Assembly (NCBI GenBank): GCA_903930585.1
Contig: CAIYZD010000586.1
Location: 1-57,530 of the forward strand
Source: an uncultured Geobacteraceae bacterium
GTDB taxonomy: Bacteria > Desulfobacterota > Desulfuromonadia > Geobacterales > Pseudopelobacteraceae
Length of the DNA stretch: 57,530 bases
Direction: 5' to 3'
Of the stretch, positions 1-10,417 are shown in pieces. A program made the position numbers and the translations under genes. Positions within the stretch are counted from its first letter, which is position 1. Each line of letters opens with the position of its first letter. The notes under the pieces are model-generated. The model did not search any database. It saw only the letters and a list, made by a program, of their open reading frames with translations, and had not been told where the DNA came from.

Positions 1-969
1 GCCATTGTTGTTTATCCTGTTGTTTTGGATGGCGTAGCCGTGGCGCTTGATCAGCAGGGATGCACAGGAGGGGCAGGTGGTGTTTTCACCCCCTTCGCCC
101 GGTACGTTCCCTTCATAGACGTAGCGCAATCCGGCGGACAGGCCGATGTCGCGCGCCTTGCGCAGGGTTTCGACCGATGTCCGGGAGCGGTCGGTCAAGA
201 GATAGGTGGGGTAGTATTGATTCACATGCCAGGGGGTATCGACCCCCAGGTTGGCGACGATGAACTCTGCCAGGTTTTGCAGTTCGCCGTCCGAGTCGTT
301 GAGACCGGGGATGATCAGGGTGGTGAGTTCGAGCCAGATCCCTTGTTTGCGGTATTCCATGATCGAGTCGAGTACTTCGGACAGCCGGGCGTGGACAACG
401 TCGCGGTAGAATGTTTCGGAAAACCCTTTCAGGTCGATGTTGGCCGCATCGAGAAACGGGGCGATGGTTGCCAGCGCTTCCGTGCTGATGTAACCGTTGG
501 TGACGAATATGTTTTTAAGCCCCGCTTGCCGGGCGAGACGGGCGGTGTCGCAGGCAAACTCGAAGTAGATTGTCGGTTCGGTGTAGGTATAGGAGATCGA
601 GCTGCAACCATTGTCGATGGCCCGCTGTACGATTGCGTGCGGTGTCTGTTCTCTTCCCCCGATGGGGGCGTTCCGGTCTGCCTGGGAGATTGAGTAGTTC
701 TGGCAGTGACGGCAGCGGAAGTTGCATCCTACCGTGGCGATAGAGTAGGTACGGCTCCCCGGCATGACATGGAAGAGTGGTTTCTTCTCGATCGGATCGA
801 CATGTTCGGCGCACACTTTGCCGTAGACCAGGCTGTAGAGAGTACCTCCCCGGTTCTCGCGGACGGCGCAGACGCCGCGGGCGCCGTCGCCGATCAGGCA
901 GTTGAACCGGCAGAGCCGGCAGCGTACCTGCAAGTTCCCTTCACGTTCGTAAAACAGTGCTTCCTTCAT
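1..969 (-). CDS. amrS: AmrS-like radical SAM enzyme (partial, C-terminus off the window)
   Basis: On the minus strand an open frame begins with ATG at 969 and runs off the window start without a stop, giving 323 residues. The product begins MKEALFYEREGN and carries an early cysteine-rich segment (CRLCRFNC). The radical SAM signature CNFRCRHC (CxxxCxxC) that binds a [4Fe-4S] cluster follows at about residue 75. The layout matches the AmmeMemoRadiSam-system radical SAM proteins, formerly annotated as pyruvate formate-lyase activating enzyme homologues. Their substrate is not settled. The end reads ...RINNNG, close to the expected C-terminus, so only a short tail is missing. The partner AmmeMemo genes are not in the window. 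Confidence 0.75.
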   Translation of the reverse strand, partial: MKEALFYEREGNLQVRCRLCRFNCLIGDGARGVCAVRENRGGTLYSLVYGKVCAEHVDPIEKKPLFHVMPGSRTYSIATVGCNFRCRHCQNYSISQADRNAPIGGREQTPHAIVQRAIDNGCSSISYTYTEPTIYFEFACDTARLARQAGLKNIFVTNGYISTEALATIAPFLDAANIDLKGFSETFYRDVVHARLSEVLDSIMEYRKQGIWLELTTLIIPGLNDSDGELQNLAEFIVANLGVDTPWHVNQYYPTYLLTDRSRTSVETLRKARDIGLSAGLRYVYEGNVPGEGGENTTCPSCASLLIKRHGYAIQNNRINNNG

Positions 970-1134
970 CCGGCGCCTCCCGCACTACAGGGCTTTTCGT
1001 TTGTCGTATGCCTCAGGGAACTGATTCCGGGATAATCATGCCACAAGTTGGCGATCCGTCAAGCATTACATGCTTGATCTTTCAATGGTGAGAGATACAA
1101 TCAGATGCATATATTCGCGTGACGGGAGGAACCC

Positions 1135-1725
1135 ATGATTAAAGGCAGCACAGTCCGTCGGACCGACCACCCGGTTGACGCTATTTTCCCGGATCGTTGG
1201 TCGCCGCGTGCCATGTCCGGCGAAGAAATTCCGCTTGAAGAATTGATGACGTTGTTCGAGGCGGCCCGCTGGGCGCCGTCATCCATGAACAATCAGCCGT
1301 GGCGAATCCTGTTTGCCCGCCGTTCCGGTGAACAGTGGCCGCTGTTTTATGACCTGCTGTCCGACAGCAACAAGATCTGGTGCGACCGCGCCGCGGTATT
1401 GGTGCTGATCGTTTCGTGCACCACGTTTTCCAGCGGAATCTTCTGCCGCACCCATTCTTTCGATAGTGGGGCGGCCTGGATGAGCCTGGCGTTGCAGGGG
1501 AGCATGAGAGGCTATGTTGTGCATGGCATGCAGGGGTTCGACTACGAACGGGCCCGCGCCGGGCTGGATATCCCGGACAATTTCGGGGTGGAGGCCATGG
1601 TTGCCATCGGCCTGCCGGGCCGGATCGAAGAATTGCCTGATCAGTTGCAGGCGCGGGAGACGCCAAATGACCGCAGGCCGCTGTCGCAAAGCATCTGCGA
1701 AGGGGTATTCTGTTTCCCGGAGTGA
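1135..1725 (+). CDS. nitroreductase family protein
   Basis: A 196-residue protein of the FMN-dependent nitroreductase family. The N-terminal FEAARWAPSSMNNQPWR block is the typical FMN-phosphate binding helix of the family. The later stretch EAMVAIGLPG is the usual second FMN-contact region. The start ATG follows GGGAGG closely. Family members reduce nitro compounds, quinones or flavins with NAD(P)H; the substrate cannot be read from the sequence. It stands alone, with a non-coding stretch and a terminator behind it. The call is solid at family level only. Confidence 0.8.
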   Translation: MIKGSTVRRTDHPVDAIFPDRWSPRAMSGEEIPLEELMTLFEAARWAPSSMNNQPWRILFARRSGEQWPLFYDLLSDSNKIWCDRAAVLVLIVSCTTFSSGIFCRTHSFDSGAAWMSLALQGSMRGYVVHGMQGFDYERARAGLDIPDNFGVEAMVAIGLPGRIEELPDQLQARETPNDRRPLSQSICEGVFCFPE

Positions 1726-1916
1726 GCGCCCGCGTCGTACACGCGGGAACTCCGGATTGCCAACGGCGGTAGTGCCACGCTTGCCGGTTTTCGGGCCGGC
1801 GACCCTGGCGACATCCCCCGGCGTTACCACAAATTCTAAACTCGCTGCCGATCTTGTAGCGGGTAGTTCCGGTAATGCTTCCCTTTTAACCTAAAGTGCA
1901 GTATAAGAAAAAAACG

Positions 1917-1948
1917 TGGCTTGCGATCACCTCGCAGGCCATTTTTAT
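1917..1948 (+). terminator. intrinsic terminator downstream of the nitroreductase
   Basis: TGGCTTGCGA pairs with TCGCAGGCCA around a TCACC loop and is followed by TTTTTAT. An A-rich run precedes the stem, so it may also work on the minus strand. It lies in the 325-base gene-free stretch 1726-2050. That stretch also has a GC-rich inverted repeat near 1727-1748 (CCCGCGT/ACGCGGG) without a T tract. I see no gene there. Confidence 0.65.
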
Positions 1949-2050
1949 CCCTGAATCCGTGACACCTGAATGGCGTGCCGAGTGAAATGCCGAAGTCAAT
2001 CGCCGCCTCTGTTCACGGATCTCCACTTCACAACCTACGAAAGTGCTCTC

Positions 2051-3670
2051 ATGCTCCGGACAATCGACGCCCTCTTTCCAGAAGAACAACAGATTCCCCC
2101 TCAATATCGAATCACCCGGCAGCTCAAGCAGGATTGCTACCTAATCGACGGCGAACTGCGCCGTTGGGAGGGGCCGCTCCAGGAGGTCCATTCTCCGGTC
2201 CGGATTCGTTCCGCCGCCGGATCCGCGCAACAGCGTATCGGCGAGGCGCCGCTTTTGACCGGGGGTGCGGCACTCGAAATATTGGCCGTTGCGGTACGGG
2301 CCTATTTAAATGGCCGGGGTCTCTGGCCGACGATGTCGGTGGGTGAGCGGATCAAGTGTGTCCAGCGCTTTACCACGGCCATGCTGCAGAAGCGAGACGA
2401 AATTGTGACTCTTTTGCAGTGGGAAATAGGCAAATCACTGCAGGAGGCGGAGCGTGAGTTCGACCGGACGGTCACCTACATCCGCGACACGCTTGAAGCG
2501 TTGAAAGAGCTGGACCGGGCATCGTCCCGTTTTGTCATCCAGCAGGGGATCATCGGGCAGATCCGCCGCGCTCCTCTGGGGGTAGTACTCTGTATGGGCC
2601 CCTATAATTTTCCGCTCTATGAAACATTTACCACCCTGATTCCGGCGTTGGTAATGGGCAACACTATTCTTTTGAAGCCCCCCCGTTTCGGTATTTTAAT
2701 CTTTCAGCCGCTTTTGGAGGCGTTTCGCGATTCGTTTCCGGCCGGTGTGGTCAATACGGTCTATGGCGATGGTGAAACGGTGGTCCCGCCTCTGATGGCT
2801 TCCGGCCAGGTGGATGTGCTCGGTTTTATCGGCACCCACCGGGTCGCCGATGCGCTGCGCGCGGTGCATCCCCGACCGCACCGTCTCCGCTGCGTATTGG
2901 GGCTGGATGCCAAGAACCCGGCGGTGATTCTCCCGGATGCCGACCTTGACCTGACTGTGGCGGAATGTATTCAGGGGAGCCTGACCTATAACGGTCAGCG
3001 CTGTACCGCACTGAAGATCATGTTTGTGCATCGTTCCATTGTGGATGATTTTCTGCTCCGGATGGCGGCGGCGATACGTGCTCTTACCTGTGGCATGCCG
3101 TGGGAGCAGGGGGTTACGATCACGCCGCTGCCGGAGCCGGAAAAACCGGCGTACCTGGAAGAATTGGTTCGAGATGCGAAAGCCCATGGCGCCCAAATCG
3201 TGAATCCGGGCGGTGGTGTCGCCAGTGGCTCGTTTTTCTACCCGGCACTGTTGTATCCGGTGACGCCCGACATGCGGATTTATGATGAAGAACAGTTCGG
3301 GCCGGTCATTCCGGTTGTGCCGTTTGACGATATCGGTGAACCGATCGAATATGTGGTGGCCTCGAATTACGGCCAACAGGCGAGTATTTTTGGGCAAAAT
3401 ACCGATTTGCTGGCCCAATTGGTCGATGCGCTGGTGAATCAGGTCTGCCGCATCAATATCAACAGCCAGTGTCAGCGAAGCCCGGACAGCTTCCCGTTCA
3501 ACGGCCGTAAAAACTCCGCCGACGGCACCCAGTCGGTTGCCGACGCCTTGCGGATCTTTTCCATCAGGATCGTGGTGGCGGCGCGGGAAACAGAGGCAAA
3601 CCGGGAGATCATCACCGGCATTGTGCGTGAGCGGAAATCACATTTTCTTTCAACTGATTATATGCTGTAA
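2051..3670 (+). CDS. GapN-like NADP-dependent aldehyde dehydrogenase
   Basis: A 539-residue protein of the aldehyde dehydrogenase superfamily, closest in feel to non-phosphorylating glyceraldehyde-3-phosphate dehydrogenase (GapN), which oxidises its substrate directly to 3-phosphoglycerate with NADP. Visible signatures are GPYNFPLYE (cofactor entrance), GLDAKNPAVI (region of the general-base glutamate) and NGQRCTALK with the catalytic cysteine. EEQFGPVIPVV lies near the C-terminus. In the general-base segment the usual ELGGK is replaced by LGLDAK, as in a subset of GapN-like proteins. The ATG at 2051 was chosen because homology begins there. An in-frame ATG at 1970 would add 27 unconserved residues. 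Confidence 0.8.
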   Translation: MLRTIDALFPEEQQIPPQYRITRQLKQDCYLIDGELRRWEGPLQEVHSPVRIRSAAGSAQQRIGEAPLLTGGAALEILAVAVRAYLNGRGLWPTMSVGERIKCVQRFTTAMLQKRDEIVTLLQWEIGKSLQEAEREFDRTVTYIRDTLEALKELDRASSRFVIQQGIIGQIRRAPLGVVLCMGPYNFPLYETFTTLIPALVMGNTILLKPPRFGILIFQPLLEAFRDSFPAGVVNTVYGDGETVVPPLMASGQVDVLGFIGTHRVADALRAVHPRPHRLRCVLGLDAKNPAVILPDADLDLTVAECIQGSLTYNGQRCTALKIMFVHRSIVDDFLLRMAAAIRALTCGMPWEQGVTITPLPEPEKPAYLEELVRDAKAHGAQIVNPGGGVASGSFFYPALLYPVTPDMRIYDEEQFGPVIPVVPFDDIGEPIEYVVASNYGQQASIFGQNTDLLAQLVDALVNQVCRININSQCQRSPDSFPFNGRKNSADGTQSVADALRIFSIRIVVAARETEANREIITGIVRERKSHFLSTDYML

Positions 3671-3685
3671 TTGAAGAGGTTTATT

Positions 3686-4501
3686 ATGACAATCAGTCAA
3701 ACGCTTCAGGGTAAAACAGAAAAACTCCGCGCCATTCTGGCAGAGATGGGTGGGTGTGTCATCGGTTTTTCGGGCGGCGTCGATTCGACGCTGCTGTTTG
3801 CGGTGGCTGCCGAATTGCTGGGGGAGCGGGCGATAGCCGTGACGGCAACGTCGAAGACCTATCCTGAGCGGGAGTTGAATGAAGCGCGCGAACTGGCTGA
3901 ACGAATCGGCGGGCGGCATCTGGTGATCGTTTCCGAGGAGCTGGATATTCCCGAGTTTCGCGATAACCCCCGCAATCGCTGTTATTACTGCAAAAAGGAG
4001 CTGTTCGGCAAACTGAAGGAGATTGCCGAACAAGAAGGGGTCGGGTATATGCTGGACGGCACCAACTGCGACGATGCGGGTGACCACCGTCCGGGAAGGG
4101 TCGCGGGGGCAGAACTGCGGGTCCGAAGTCCATTGGAAGAGGCCGGTTTTACCAAAAAGGATATTCGTGATCTGTCCCTTTATATGGGGCTGCCGACCTG
4201 GGACAAGCCGGCCTTTGCCTGTCTTTCGAGCCGTTTTCCCTATGGCACCGCCATTACCCCCGAGCGGGTCGATCAGGTCGGTCTGGCGGAAGAATCGCTG
4301 CGCGGTCTTGGTTTCCGGACACTGCGGGTGCGCTACCACGGGAGTGTGGCGAGGATCGAGCTGGGTGAAGAGGAGTTTGAACGTGCAACCGGAGTTTTGC
4401 GGGAGGAAGTCGTCAGGAAGGTGAAAGAGGCCGGTTTTACCTACGTGGCACTTGATCTGCAAGGGTATCGCACCGGGGCGATGAACGAGGAGCCGGCCTG
4501 A
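3686..4501 (+). CDS. larE: LarE-like ATP-dependent sulfur transferase
   Basis: A 271-residue PP-loop protein. The pyrophosphatase loop GFSGGVDSTLL is near residue 30, CYYCKKELF near residue 100, and PAFACLSSRFPYG near residue 175. LarE adenylates the nickel-pincer nucleotide precursor and donates sulfur from a cysteine in the last motif, so that the protein itself is consumed. The ATG at 3686 follows GAAGAGG at a good distance. LarB and LarC are not in the window, so a role in NPN cofactor synthesis is inferred from family membership only. Other PP-loop sulfur transferases of this branch are possible. Confidence 0.8.
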   Translation: MTISQTLQGKTEKLRAILAEMGGCVIGFSGGVDSTLLFAVAAELLGERAIAVTATSKTYPERELNEARELAERIGGRHLVIVSEELDIPEFRDNPRNRCYYCKKELFGKLKEIAEQEGVGYMLDGTNCDDAGDHRPGRVAGAELRVRSPLEEAGFTKKDIRDLSLYMGLPTWDKPAFACLSSRFPYGTAITPERVDQVGLAEESLRGLGFRTLRVRYHGSVARIELGEEEFERATGVLREEVVRKVKEAGFTYVALDLQGYRTGAMNEEPA

Positions 4502-4522
4502 CGCCGTGTGTCCGAGACATCA

Positions 4523-5908
4523 CTATTTCAGGTCGTGATCGAGCGTGAGGCCGTAGGTCGCGATCTTGCGATCCAGTGTTTTGCGCGAAATGCCCAGAAT
4601 TTCCGCCGTGTGGTTTTTGAAGTATCCGGTCGCTTTCAGCGTCCGTTCAATATGGCGACGCTCCAGTTCTTCGAGTGAGCTTTCGCACAGGTCGGTGGCC
4701 GGGGGTGGTGCGGCTGCTGTGGTCGCGCTCTTTAATATGGGGAGCAAATCGGCTGTAACCGATTCCCCCAGAGCCAGTATAACGGCCCGTTCCATGATAT
4801 TCTGCAATTCTCTCACATTTCCCGGCCAGTGGTACTCCCGCAGAACCGTGAGAGCCCGGTCGTCGAGCCCCGTTATTTTCTTTTTCAGGCGTGTGGCGTA
4901 TTTTTTCAGAAAATGAAGCGCCAACGGTTCGATATCTTCTTTTCGGTCGCGGAGTGACGGTAACGGAACCTCGATGACGTTCAAACGGTAATAGAGATCT
5001 TCTCGGAACCGTCCATCCCGAATCTCCTTCTCCAGATTTTTGTTGGTTGCCGCCACAAAGCGCACATCGATAGTGCAGGAGCGGGTTGAACCGACCGGGA
5101 TGAATTCCCGCTCCTGAAGTACCCGCAGCAATTTTGCCTGAACGGCCAGGCTGACATCGCCGATTTCGTCCAGAAAAAGCGTGCCTCCGTCGGCTTCGAG
5201 AAGAAGTCCCTTGTTGTTGGCGGTCGCCCCGGTAAAAGCGCCCTTGATATGGCCGAACAACTGGCTTTCAAGGAGTGTGTCGGTAAAGGCGGCGCAGTTG
5301 AGCGACAGGTAGCGCTTGTCGCGGCGCTGGCTGTTGAAGTGAATGGCCCGGGCGATCAGTTCCTTGCCGGTGCCCGATTCTCCACTGATCAGAATATTCG
5401 CCTCGCTGGATGCTACCATGCAGGCCAGATTGTATGCTTCGCGGAACAGGTGGCTCGTGAATACGATTTCACCGGGTGCCGTATGCCGCAGCAGTTCCTC
5501 TTTGAGACCCCGGTTTTCCGTAATCAACAGCTTCCTCTCCAGCGCTTTTTCCAGAACATCCAGGATCTTCTCTTTCGGAAACGGTTTGGCGATATAGTCG
5601 TAGGCGCCGAGCTTGATTGCCTCGACGGCCGAATCGATGGTGCCGTATGCGGTCATGATAACGGTCGGCAGCGCCGGATGACGTTGCCGGACTTTTTGCA
5701 GGACTTCGATTCCGGAGATGCCGGGCATCTGGATGTCCTGAAGCAGAAGATCGGGAATGATAGCGCCTTCACTCTCCAGTCGTTGCAGGACCGATTCGCC
5801 ATCGCAGAACAGTTCTACCGCAAAGCCGTGTGCCAGCAAGAGCTTTTTCAAATACTGCCTCATCTGCTCTTCGTCATCGCAAATGAAGATCAACCCTTCT
5901 GAAATCAT
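4523..5908 (-). CDS. NtrC-family sigma-54-dependent response regulator
   Basis: A 461-residue protein with three domains. The N-terminal receiver has the acidic pair DD near residue 10, the phospho-acceptor in LLLQDIQMPG, and the switch lysine in IAKPF. The central AAA+ domain has Walker A GESGTGKE, the sigma-54 contact loop GAFTGA and Walker B LFLDEIG. A Fis-type helix-turn-helix lies at the C-terminus (HTAEILGISRKTLDRKI). It would activate sigma-54 promoters when phosphorylated. The start at 5908 was chosen over the longer frame to 5995 because the receiver begins there. No histidine kinase lies next to it, so the signal is unknown. It converges on larE with only 21 bases between. Confidence 0.9.
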   Translation of the reverse strand: MISEGLIFICDDEEQMRQYLKKLLLAHGFAVELFCDGESVLQRLESEGAIIPDLLLQDIQMPGISGIEVLQKVRQRHPALPTVIMTAYGTIDSAVEAIKLGAYDYIAKPFPKEKILDVLEKALERKLLITENRGLKEELLRHTAPGEIVFTSHLFREAYNLACMVASSEANILISGESGTGKELIARAIHFNSQRRDKRYLSLNCAAFTDTLLESQLFGHIKGAFTGATANNKGLLLEADGGTLFLDEIGDVSLAVQAKLLRVLQEREFIPVGSTRSCTIDVRFVAATNKNLEKEIRDGRFREDLYYRLNVIEVPLPSLRDRKEDIEPLALHFLKKYATRLKKKITGLDDRALTVLREYHWPGNVRELQNIMERAVILALGESVTADLLPILKSATTAAAPPPATDLCESSLEELERRHIERTLKATGYFKNHTAEILGISRKTLDRKIATYGLTLDHDLK

Positions 5909-6060
5909 ATTCCGGACCCTTCCAGCACTTGGTTTATCAATGATCAGACCGTGATGCAATGAAAATGTGATGCGCGGCGCACGTCCGGGAAACAAGCCAA
6001 TTCATTTGAGCCAATTCATTTGACTTTATGAGCGTTTATCGCGTATAAAGTCAGATCCAC

Positions 6061-7380
6061 ATGTTTGATAAACTCCTTTACATAGAAACATTCGGCTGCC
6101 AGATGAATGTGAACGATTCCGAGCGGATCGTCTCCATGTTGACTGACCTCGGCTACGCACCGACCAATGATCCGGCTTCTGCCGATATGATCCTGCTCAA
6201 TACGTGCAGCGTGCGGGGTGGAGCAGAGGAAAAAGTCTATCGGCGGCTTGCAAATCTTCGCATTTACAAGCGTGACGGCAAGAAACAGATAATTGCGGTC
6301 GGTGGTTGCGTTGCCCAGCAGGAAGGGGAGGAACTCCTCCGAAAACTTCCCTATCTGGATCTGGTAATCGGCACCCACAATCTGCATCTGCTGCCCGATA
6401 TGGTGCGGGCTGCCGAACGCGGCGAGCGGCGCTCCGAGACCTCATTTATCGATAACGACCAGCGCCTTGACCTCTTTCCGTCAATCAAGGGGGAATCCCG
6501 TCTCTCCCGGTTTGTTACGGTTATGCAGGGGTGCGACAATTTCTGTTCGTACTGTATCGTCCCCTATGTGCGTGGCCGTGAAATCAGCCGCCGTTCAACC
6601 GATATTCTCTCCGAAGTCAGGCAGCTTGCGGACGAAGGGGTCCGGGAAGTAATTCTGCTCGGCCAGAATGTAAATTCATACGGTCTTAAAACCGGGAATG
6701 AACCGACCTTCGCCCAACTGCTTCGTCGGGTTGCCGAAATCGACGGTATAGACCGCATCCGTTTTACCACGTCGCATCCCAAGGATATGTCCGATGAACT
6801 GATCGCCTGCTTTGCCGACGTTCCGAAGCTCAGCAGCCAGATTCATCTGCCGGCGCAATCCGGAAGTGATGCCGTGCTGAAGCTGATGGGGCGCGGCTAC
6901 AGCCGTGCTTCTTATCTGGATAAGGTGCATAAGCTCAAGACGGTCCGCCCGGATATCGTTATTACCGGTGATGTTATTGTCGGTTTTCCCGGCGAGCATG
7001 AAGCGGATTTTGAACAGACCCTCTCCCTGATGGAAGAGGTGCGCTATATCGACCTGTTTTCATTTGTCTACTCGGCGCGCCCCGGCACCAAAGCGGCCGA
7101 TTTGAACGACGACCTGTCCCGGGCGGAAAAACTGGCCCGTCTTGACCTTTTGATGCAACTCCAGCGCCGCCATACCAGTGAAATCAGCCAGAACTATATC
7201 GGCAGCGTGATGTCCGTTCTTGTCGAAGGGGAAGGTAAGTTTCCCGGCCAGGTGTCCGGCAAGGCCGATATCGGTCGCATCGTCAACTTTGCCGGCGAGA
7301 GTTCCCAGATCGGCACGTTTACCGATGTCAAAATCACCAAAGCCTATCCTAATTCGTTGTTGGGCGAGCTGCTCGCCTAG
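6061..7380 (+). CDS. miaB: tRNA (N6-isopentenyladenosine(37)-C2)-methylthiotransferase MiaB
   Basis: A 439-residue methylthiotransferase of full family length. The N-terminal domain carries the cysteines of the auxiliary cluster ([21 protein letters not shown]). The radical SAM domain has [17 protein letters not shown] (CxxxCxxC). A TRAM-type RNA-binding domain closes the protein. MiaB converts i6A37 to ms2i6A37 in tRNAs reading codons that begin with U. It is followed by glnS 17 bases downstream, probably in one transcript. The upstream Shine-Dalgarno sequence is weak. Confidence 0.95.
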   Translation: MFDKLLYIETFGCQMNVNDSERIVSMLTDLGYAPTNDPASADMILLNTCSVRGGAEEKVYRRLANLRIYKRDGKKQIIAVGGCVAQQEGEELLRKLPYLDLVIGTHNLHLLPDMVRAAERGERRSETSFIDNDQRLDLFPSIKGESRLSRFVTVMQGCDNFCSYCIVPYVRGREISRRSTDILSEVRQLADEGVREVILLGQNVNSYGLKTGNEPTFAQLLRRVAEIDGIDRIRFTTSHPKDMSDELIACFADVPKLSSQIHLPAQSGSDAVLKLMGRGYSRASYLDKVHKLKTVRPDIVITGDVIVGFPGEHEADFEQTLSLMEEVRYIDLFSFVYSARPGTKAADLNDDLSRAEKLARLDLLMQLQRRHTSEISQNYIGSVMSVLVEGEGKFPGQVSGKADIGRIVNFAGESSQIGTFTDVKITKAYPNSLLGELLA

Positions 7381-7397
7381 ATTCACGGGGTGTAATT

Positions 7398-9134
7398 ATG
7401 TCTAATGAATCAGTTCACAATTCTTTGCCAAGCTCTGTAAGAGTTGAATCGACTGGTGGTTGTGTTATGGGGGGAAGTGCTATAGTCAGTAACTTCCTTA
7501 GTACGATTATGGAAGAGGATTTGAAAAGCGGCAAGCACAGTAGTATCGTGACCCGTTTCCCGCCTGAACCGAACGGATATCTGCATATCGGTCACGCCAA
7601 GTCTATCTGCATCAACTTTGGCCTGGCTAATTATTTCGGTGGCCGCTGCCATCTCCGTTTCGACGACACCAATCCGGCCAAGGAAGAGCAGGAGTACATT
7701 GATTCCATCAAGGAGAGTGTGCGGTGGCTCGGTTTTGACTGGGGAGAACATCTGCATTTTGCTTCTGATAACTTTGAAAAGTTTTACCAGTGGGCGGTAT
7801 TTCTGATTGAGCAGGGCAAAGCGTACGTCGAGGATCTGAATGCCGAGCAGATCCGGTCCTATCGCGGCACACTGACCGAACCGGGAAAAGAGAGCCCGTA
7901 TCGCGACCGGTCTGTTGAAGAGAATCTCGATCTGTTCAGTCGTATGCGCGACGGAGAATTTCCGGATGGAACCCGTGTGCTGCGTGCCAGGATCGATATG
8001 GCGTCTCCCAATATGAATCTGCGCGATCCGGTTCTCTACCGGATTCTCCATGCGCCGCATCCGCATGTCGGCGATACCTGGAAGATCTACCCCATGTACG
8101 ATTTTGCCCATGGTCAGACCGATGCCATCGAAGGGATCACCCATTCGATCTGCACTCTGGAGTTTGAATCCCACAAGCCGCTCTATGAATGGTTTCTGGA
8201 TAATTTGCCGGTTCCGGCCAGGCCGCGTCAATACGAATTTGCCCGGTTGAATCTGACGTATACGGTGATGAGCAAGCGGAAGTTGCAGGAGCTGGTACAG
8301 CTCGGCATTGTCAGTGGCTGGGACGACCCGCGAATGCCGACTATTGCCGGAATCAAACGGCGCGGCTACACACCGGCGTCGGTGCGGGCTTTTTGCGAAC
8401 AGATCGGTGTCGGACGGAGCGATTCATGGATCGATGTCTCCATTTTGGAAGAGTGCGTTCGCGCCGACCTGAATGAATCGGCGCCGCGGGTTATGGGGGT
8501 GCTGCGTCCGCTCAAGCTGGTCATTGATAATTATCCGGTCGATCTGGTTGAAGAGCACATGGCGGCCAATCATCCTCAAAAACCGGAAATGGGGAGCCGC
8601 ACGGTTCATTTTTCCCGTGAAATATGGATTGATGCCGATGATTTCATGGAAGTGCCGAGCAAGGGCTTCCATCGCCTGACCGTTGGCGGTGAGGTTAAAC
8701 TGCGCTCCAGCTATATCGTAAAATGTACCGGCGTAGTAAAGGATGAACAGGGCTCTCTACTGGAGCTGCATGGCGAGTACGATCCTGCATCGCGCGAGGG
8801 GATTCATACAGCTGACGGTCGCAAGGTGAAAGGGGTGATTCACTGGGTTTCCGTTGCGCATGCCGTTACCGCCGAAGTTCGTCTGTTCGACCGGCTTTTC
8901 AGCGACCCGAATCCGGACCGGGGGGGGGCTGACTACAAGCAGTTTCTGAATCCCTGTTCGGTAGAAATTCTGCCCGACTGCAAGCTTGAAGCACGCCTGG
9001 CCAATGCGGATGTTGAAACCCGCTACCAGTTTGAACGCATGGGCTATTTCCGGCAGGATCCGGCGGATTCGCACCAAGAGAAGCTTGTTTTCAACAGGAT
9101 AGTGACCTTGCGGGATGTCTGGGCTAAGAAGTAA
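7398..9134 (+). CDS. glnS: glutaminyl-tRNA synthetase
   Basis: A 578-residue class I aminoacyl-tRNA synthetase. The HIGH motif appears as [10 protein letters not shown] and the KMSKS motif as VMSKRKL. The C-terminal anticodon-binding beta-barrels are complete. It charges tRNA-Gln with glutamine. The ATG at 7398 gives about 25 residues more N-terminus than E. coli GlnS before the conserved [16 protein letters not shown] second in-frame ATG at 7467 (MGGSAIV) would give the more usual length, so the exact start is uncertain. The gene lies between miaB and era on the same strand. Confidence 0.95.
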   Translation: MSNESVHNSLPSSVRVESTGGCVMGGSAIVSNFLSTIMEEDLKSGKHSSIVTRFPPEPNGYLHIGHAKSICINFGLANYFGGRCHLRFDDTNPAKEEQEYIDSIKESVRWLGFDWGEHLHFASDNFEKFYQWAVFLIEQGKAYVEDLNAEQIRSYRGTLTEPGKESPYRDRSVEENLDLFSRMRDGEFPDGTRVLRARIDMASPNMNLRDPVLYRILHAPHPHVGDTWKIYPMYDFAHGQTDAIEGITHSICTLEFESHKPLYEWFLDNLPVPARPRQYEFARLNLTYTVMSKRKLQELVQLGIVSGWDDPRMPTIAGIKRRGYTPASVRAFCEQIGVGRSDSWIDVSILEECVRADLNESAPRVMGVLRPLKLVIDNYPVDLVEEHMAANHPQKPEMGSRTVHFSREIWIDADDFMEVPSKGFHRLTVGGEVKLRSSYIVKCTGVVKDEQGSLLELHGEYDPASREGIHTADGRKVKGVIHWVSVAHAVTAEVRLFDRLFSDPNPDRGGADYKQFLNPCSVEILPDCKLEARLANADVETRYQFERMGYFRQDPADSHQEKLVFNRIVTLRDVWAKK

Positions 9135-9160
9135 TATATGAAGGATAGGTGTTTAACTAT

Positions 9161-10051
9161 ATGAAAAAAGAGAACTTTAAATCTGGATTTGTTTCCATTA
9201 TCGGTCGTCCGAATGTCGGCAAATCAACACTCCTGAACTGCATAATCGGCGAGAAGATTGTCATCACATCAGATAAGCCGCAGACGACCCGCAACCGGAT
9301 TCAGGGGATTCATAACATACCCGGCGGCCAGATCGTGTTCATCGATACCCCCGGTATCCACACCGGACGGTCCCGGTTGAACAAAAGCATGGTGGATGTG
9401 GCGCGTTCGGCCATCAGCGGGGTTGATCTCCTGATGCTGGTCGTCGAAGCGACTACCGCCGCCGATGCCGCCTTTGTCCAGGACGTCCTTAAAAAAGTGA
9501 CCATTCCGACCGTGCTGGTTATCAACAAGATCGACCTGCTTGCCGACAAGAATCAGGTGCTGAAGAAAATTGCCGATTGGGCGGCGCTTTTTCCGTTTCG
9601 GGAGATTGTGCCGATTTCGGCTGGCCGCAATGACGGTGTAGAGCATCTGGTTTCTGTCGTCAGCGGGTATCTTCCCGAAGGTCCGGCCATGTTTCCTGAT
9701 GATATTCTGACCGACATGCCGGAAAAATTTATCGTTGCGGAAATGATCCGTGAAAAAGTATTCCGTCTGACACGCGACGAGGTGCCGTATTCGACGGCGG
9801 TCGTAGTGGAGAGCTTTATCGAGCGTGAGAACGGCGTAATTGCCATCTCCGCTGCCATCATGCTGGAACGGGACACCCAGAAAGGAATTATCATCGGCAC
9901 GAAGGGCGACATGCTCAAAAAAATCGGTACACAGGCCCGCCAGGATATCGAGCGATTGCTTGATACCAGGGTCTATCTGGAACTATTTGTCAAAGTAGTT
10001 GAAAACTGGAGCGAACGACCGTCAAAATTGCGGGAGCTGGGATACGAATAA
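9161..10051 (+). CDS. era: GTPase Era
   Basis: A 296-residue GTPase with G1 GRPNVGKS, G3 DTPG and G4 NKID in the N-terminal domain, and a C-terminal KH domain ([11 protein letters not shown]). Era binds 16S rRNA and assists 30S maturation. The ATG at 9161 gives the short N-terminus usual for Era. A GTG at 9149 in the same frame is possible but sits only three bases from AAGGA. An intrinsic terminator follows. Confidence 0.95.
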   Translation: MKKENFKSGFVSIIGRPNVGKSTLLNCIIGEKIVITSDKPQTTRNRIQGIHNIPGGQIVFIDTPGIHTGRSRLNKSMVDVARSAISGVDLLMLVVEATTAADAAFVQDVLKKVTIPTVLVINKIDLLADKNQVLKKIADWAALFPFREIVPISAGRNDGVEHLVSVVSGYLPEGPAMFPDDILTDMPEKFIVAEMIREKVFRLTRDEVPYSTAVVVESFIERENGVIAISAAIMLERDTQKGIIIGTKGDMLKKIGTQARQDIERLLDTRVYLELFVKVVENWSERPSKLRELGYE

Positions 10052-10075
10052 CCGGTAATCATCCTGGTTGCAAAT

Positions 10076-10117
10076 GCCGCTGAACGGGAAAACAGTGCCG
10101 GGTTAGCGGCTTTTTTA
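10076..10117 (+). terminator. intrinsic terminator after era
   Basis: GCCGCT (10076-10081) pairs with AGCGGC (10105-10110) and is followed by TTTTTTA. It separates the era transcript from the toxin-antitoxin pair. Confidence 0.7.
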
Positions 10118-10146
10118 TTATTGTTGACACCGTTTTATGTATCCCC

Positions 10147-10175
10147 TTGACCATACAGCATACATCATATATCAT
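10147..10175 (+). promoter_or_regulatory. promoter and likely operator of the VapBC pair
   Basis: TTGACC and TATCAT are separated by 17 bases. The -10 region overlaps a direct repeat (ATCATAT ATCATAC), the kind of site a ribbon-helix-helix antitoxin binds for autoregulation. GGAGGT just upstream of the antitoxin ATG is a strong ribosome-binding site. Confidence 0.5.
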
Positions 10176-10192
10176 ACCTATGGAGGTGTGAT

Positions 10193-10417
10193 ATGAAGCG
10201 GACTACTATTTTTGCCGATGATCATCTGCTTGATGAGGTGAAGCACTTGGCAAAAGCTCAGAAGAGCAGCGTTGCAACAATAGTTAGAGAGGCCCTGGTA
10301 AGTTACCTTGCCGCGCATAAGCCGAAACAGGCCACGAACCTGGCGTTTATTGCCATTGGTGAAAGTGGTGAGTCGGATATTGCGGAACGCCACGAGGAGC
10401 TTTTGTGGCAAAAATAA
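10193..10417 (+). CDS. ribbon-helix-helix antitoxin (VapB-like)
   Basis: A 74-residue protein. Its first half (MKRTTIFADDHLLDEVKHLA, then SVATIVREALVSYL) fits a ribbon-helix-helix DNA-binding fold. The second half would bind the toxin. Its last 13 bases overlap the next gene, typical of co-translated antitoxin-toxin pairs. It sits inside the era-der interval, which suggests insertion of the pair there. Confidence 0.75.
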   Translation: MKRTTIFADDHLLDEVKHLAKAQKSSVATIVREALVSYLAAHKPKQATNLAFIAIGESGESDIAERHEELLWQK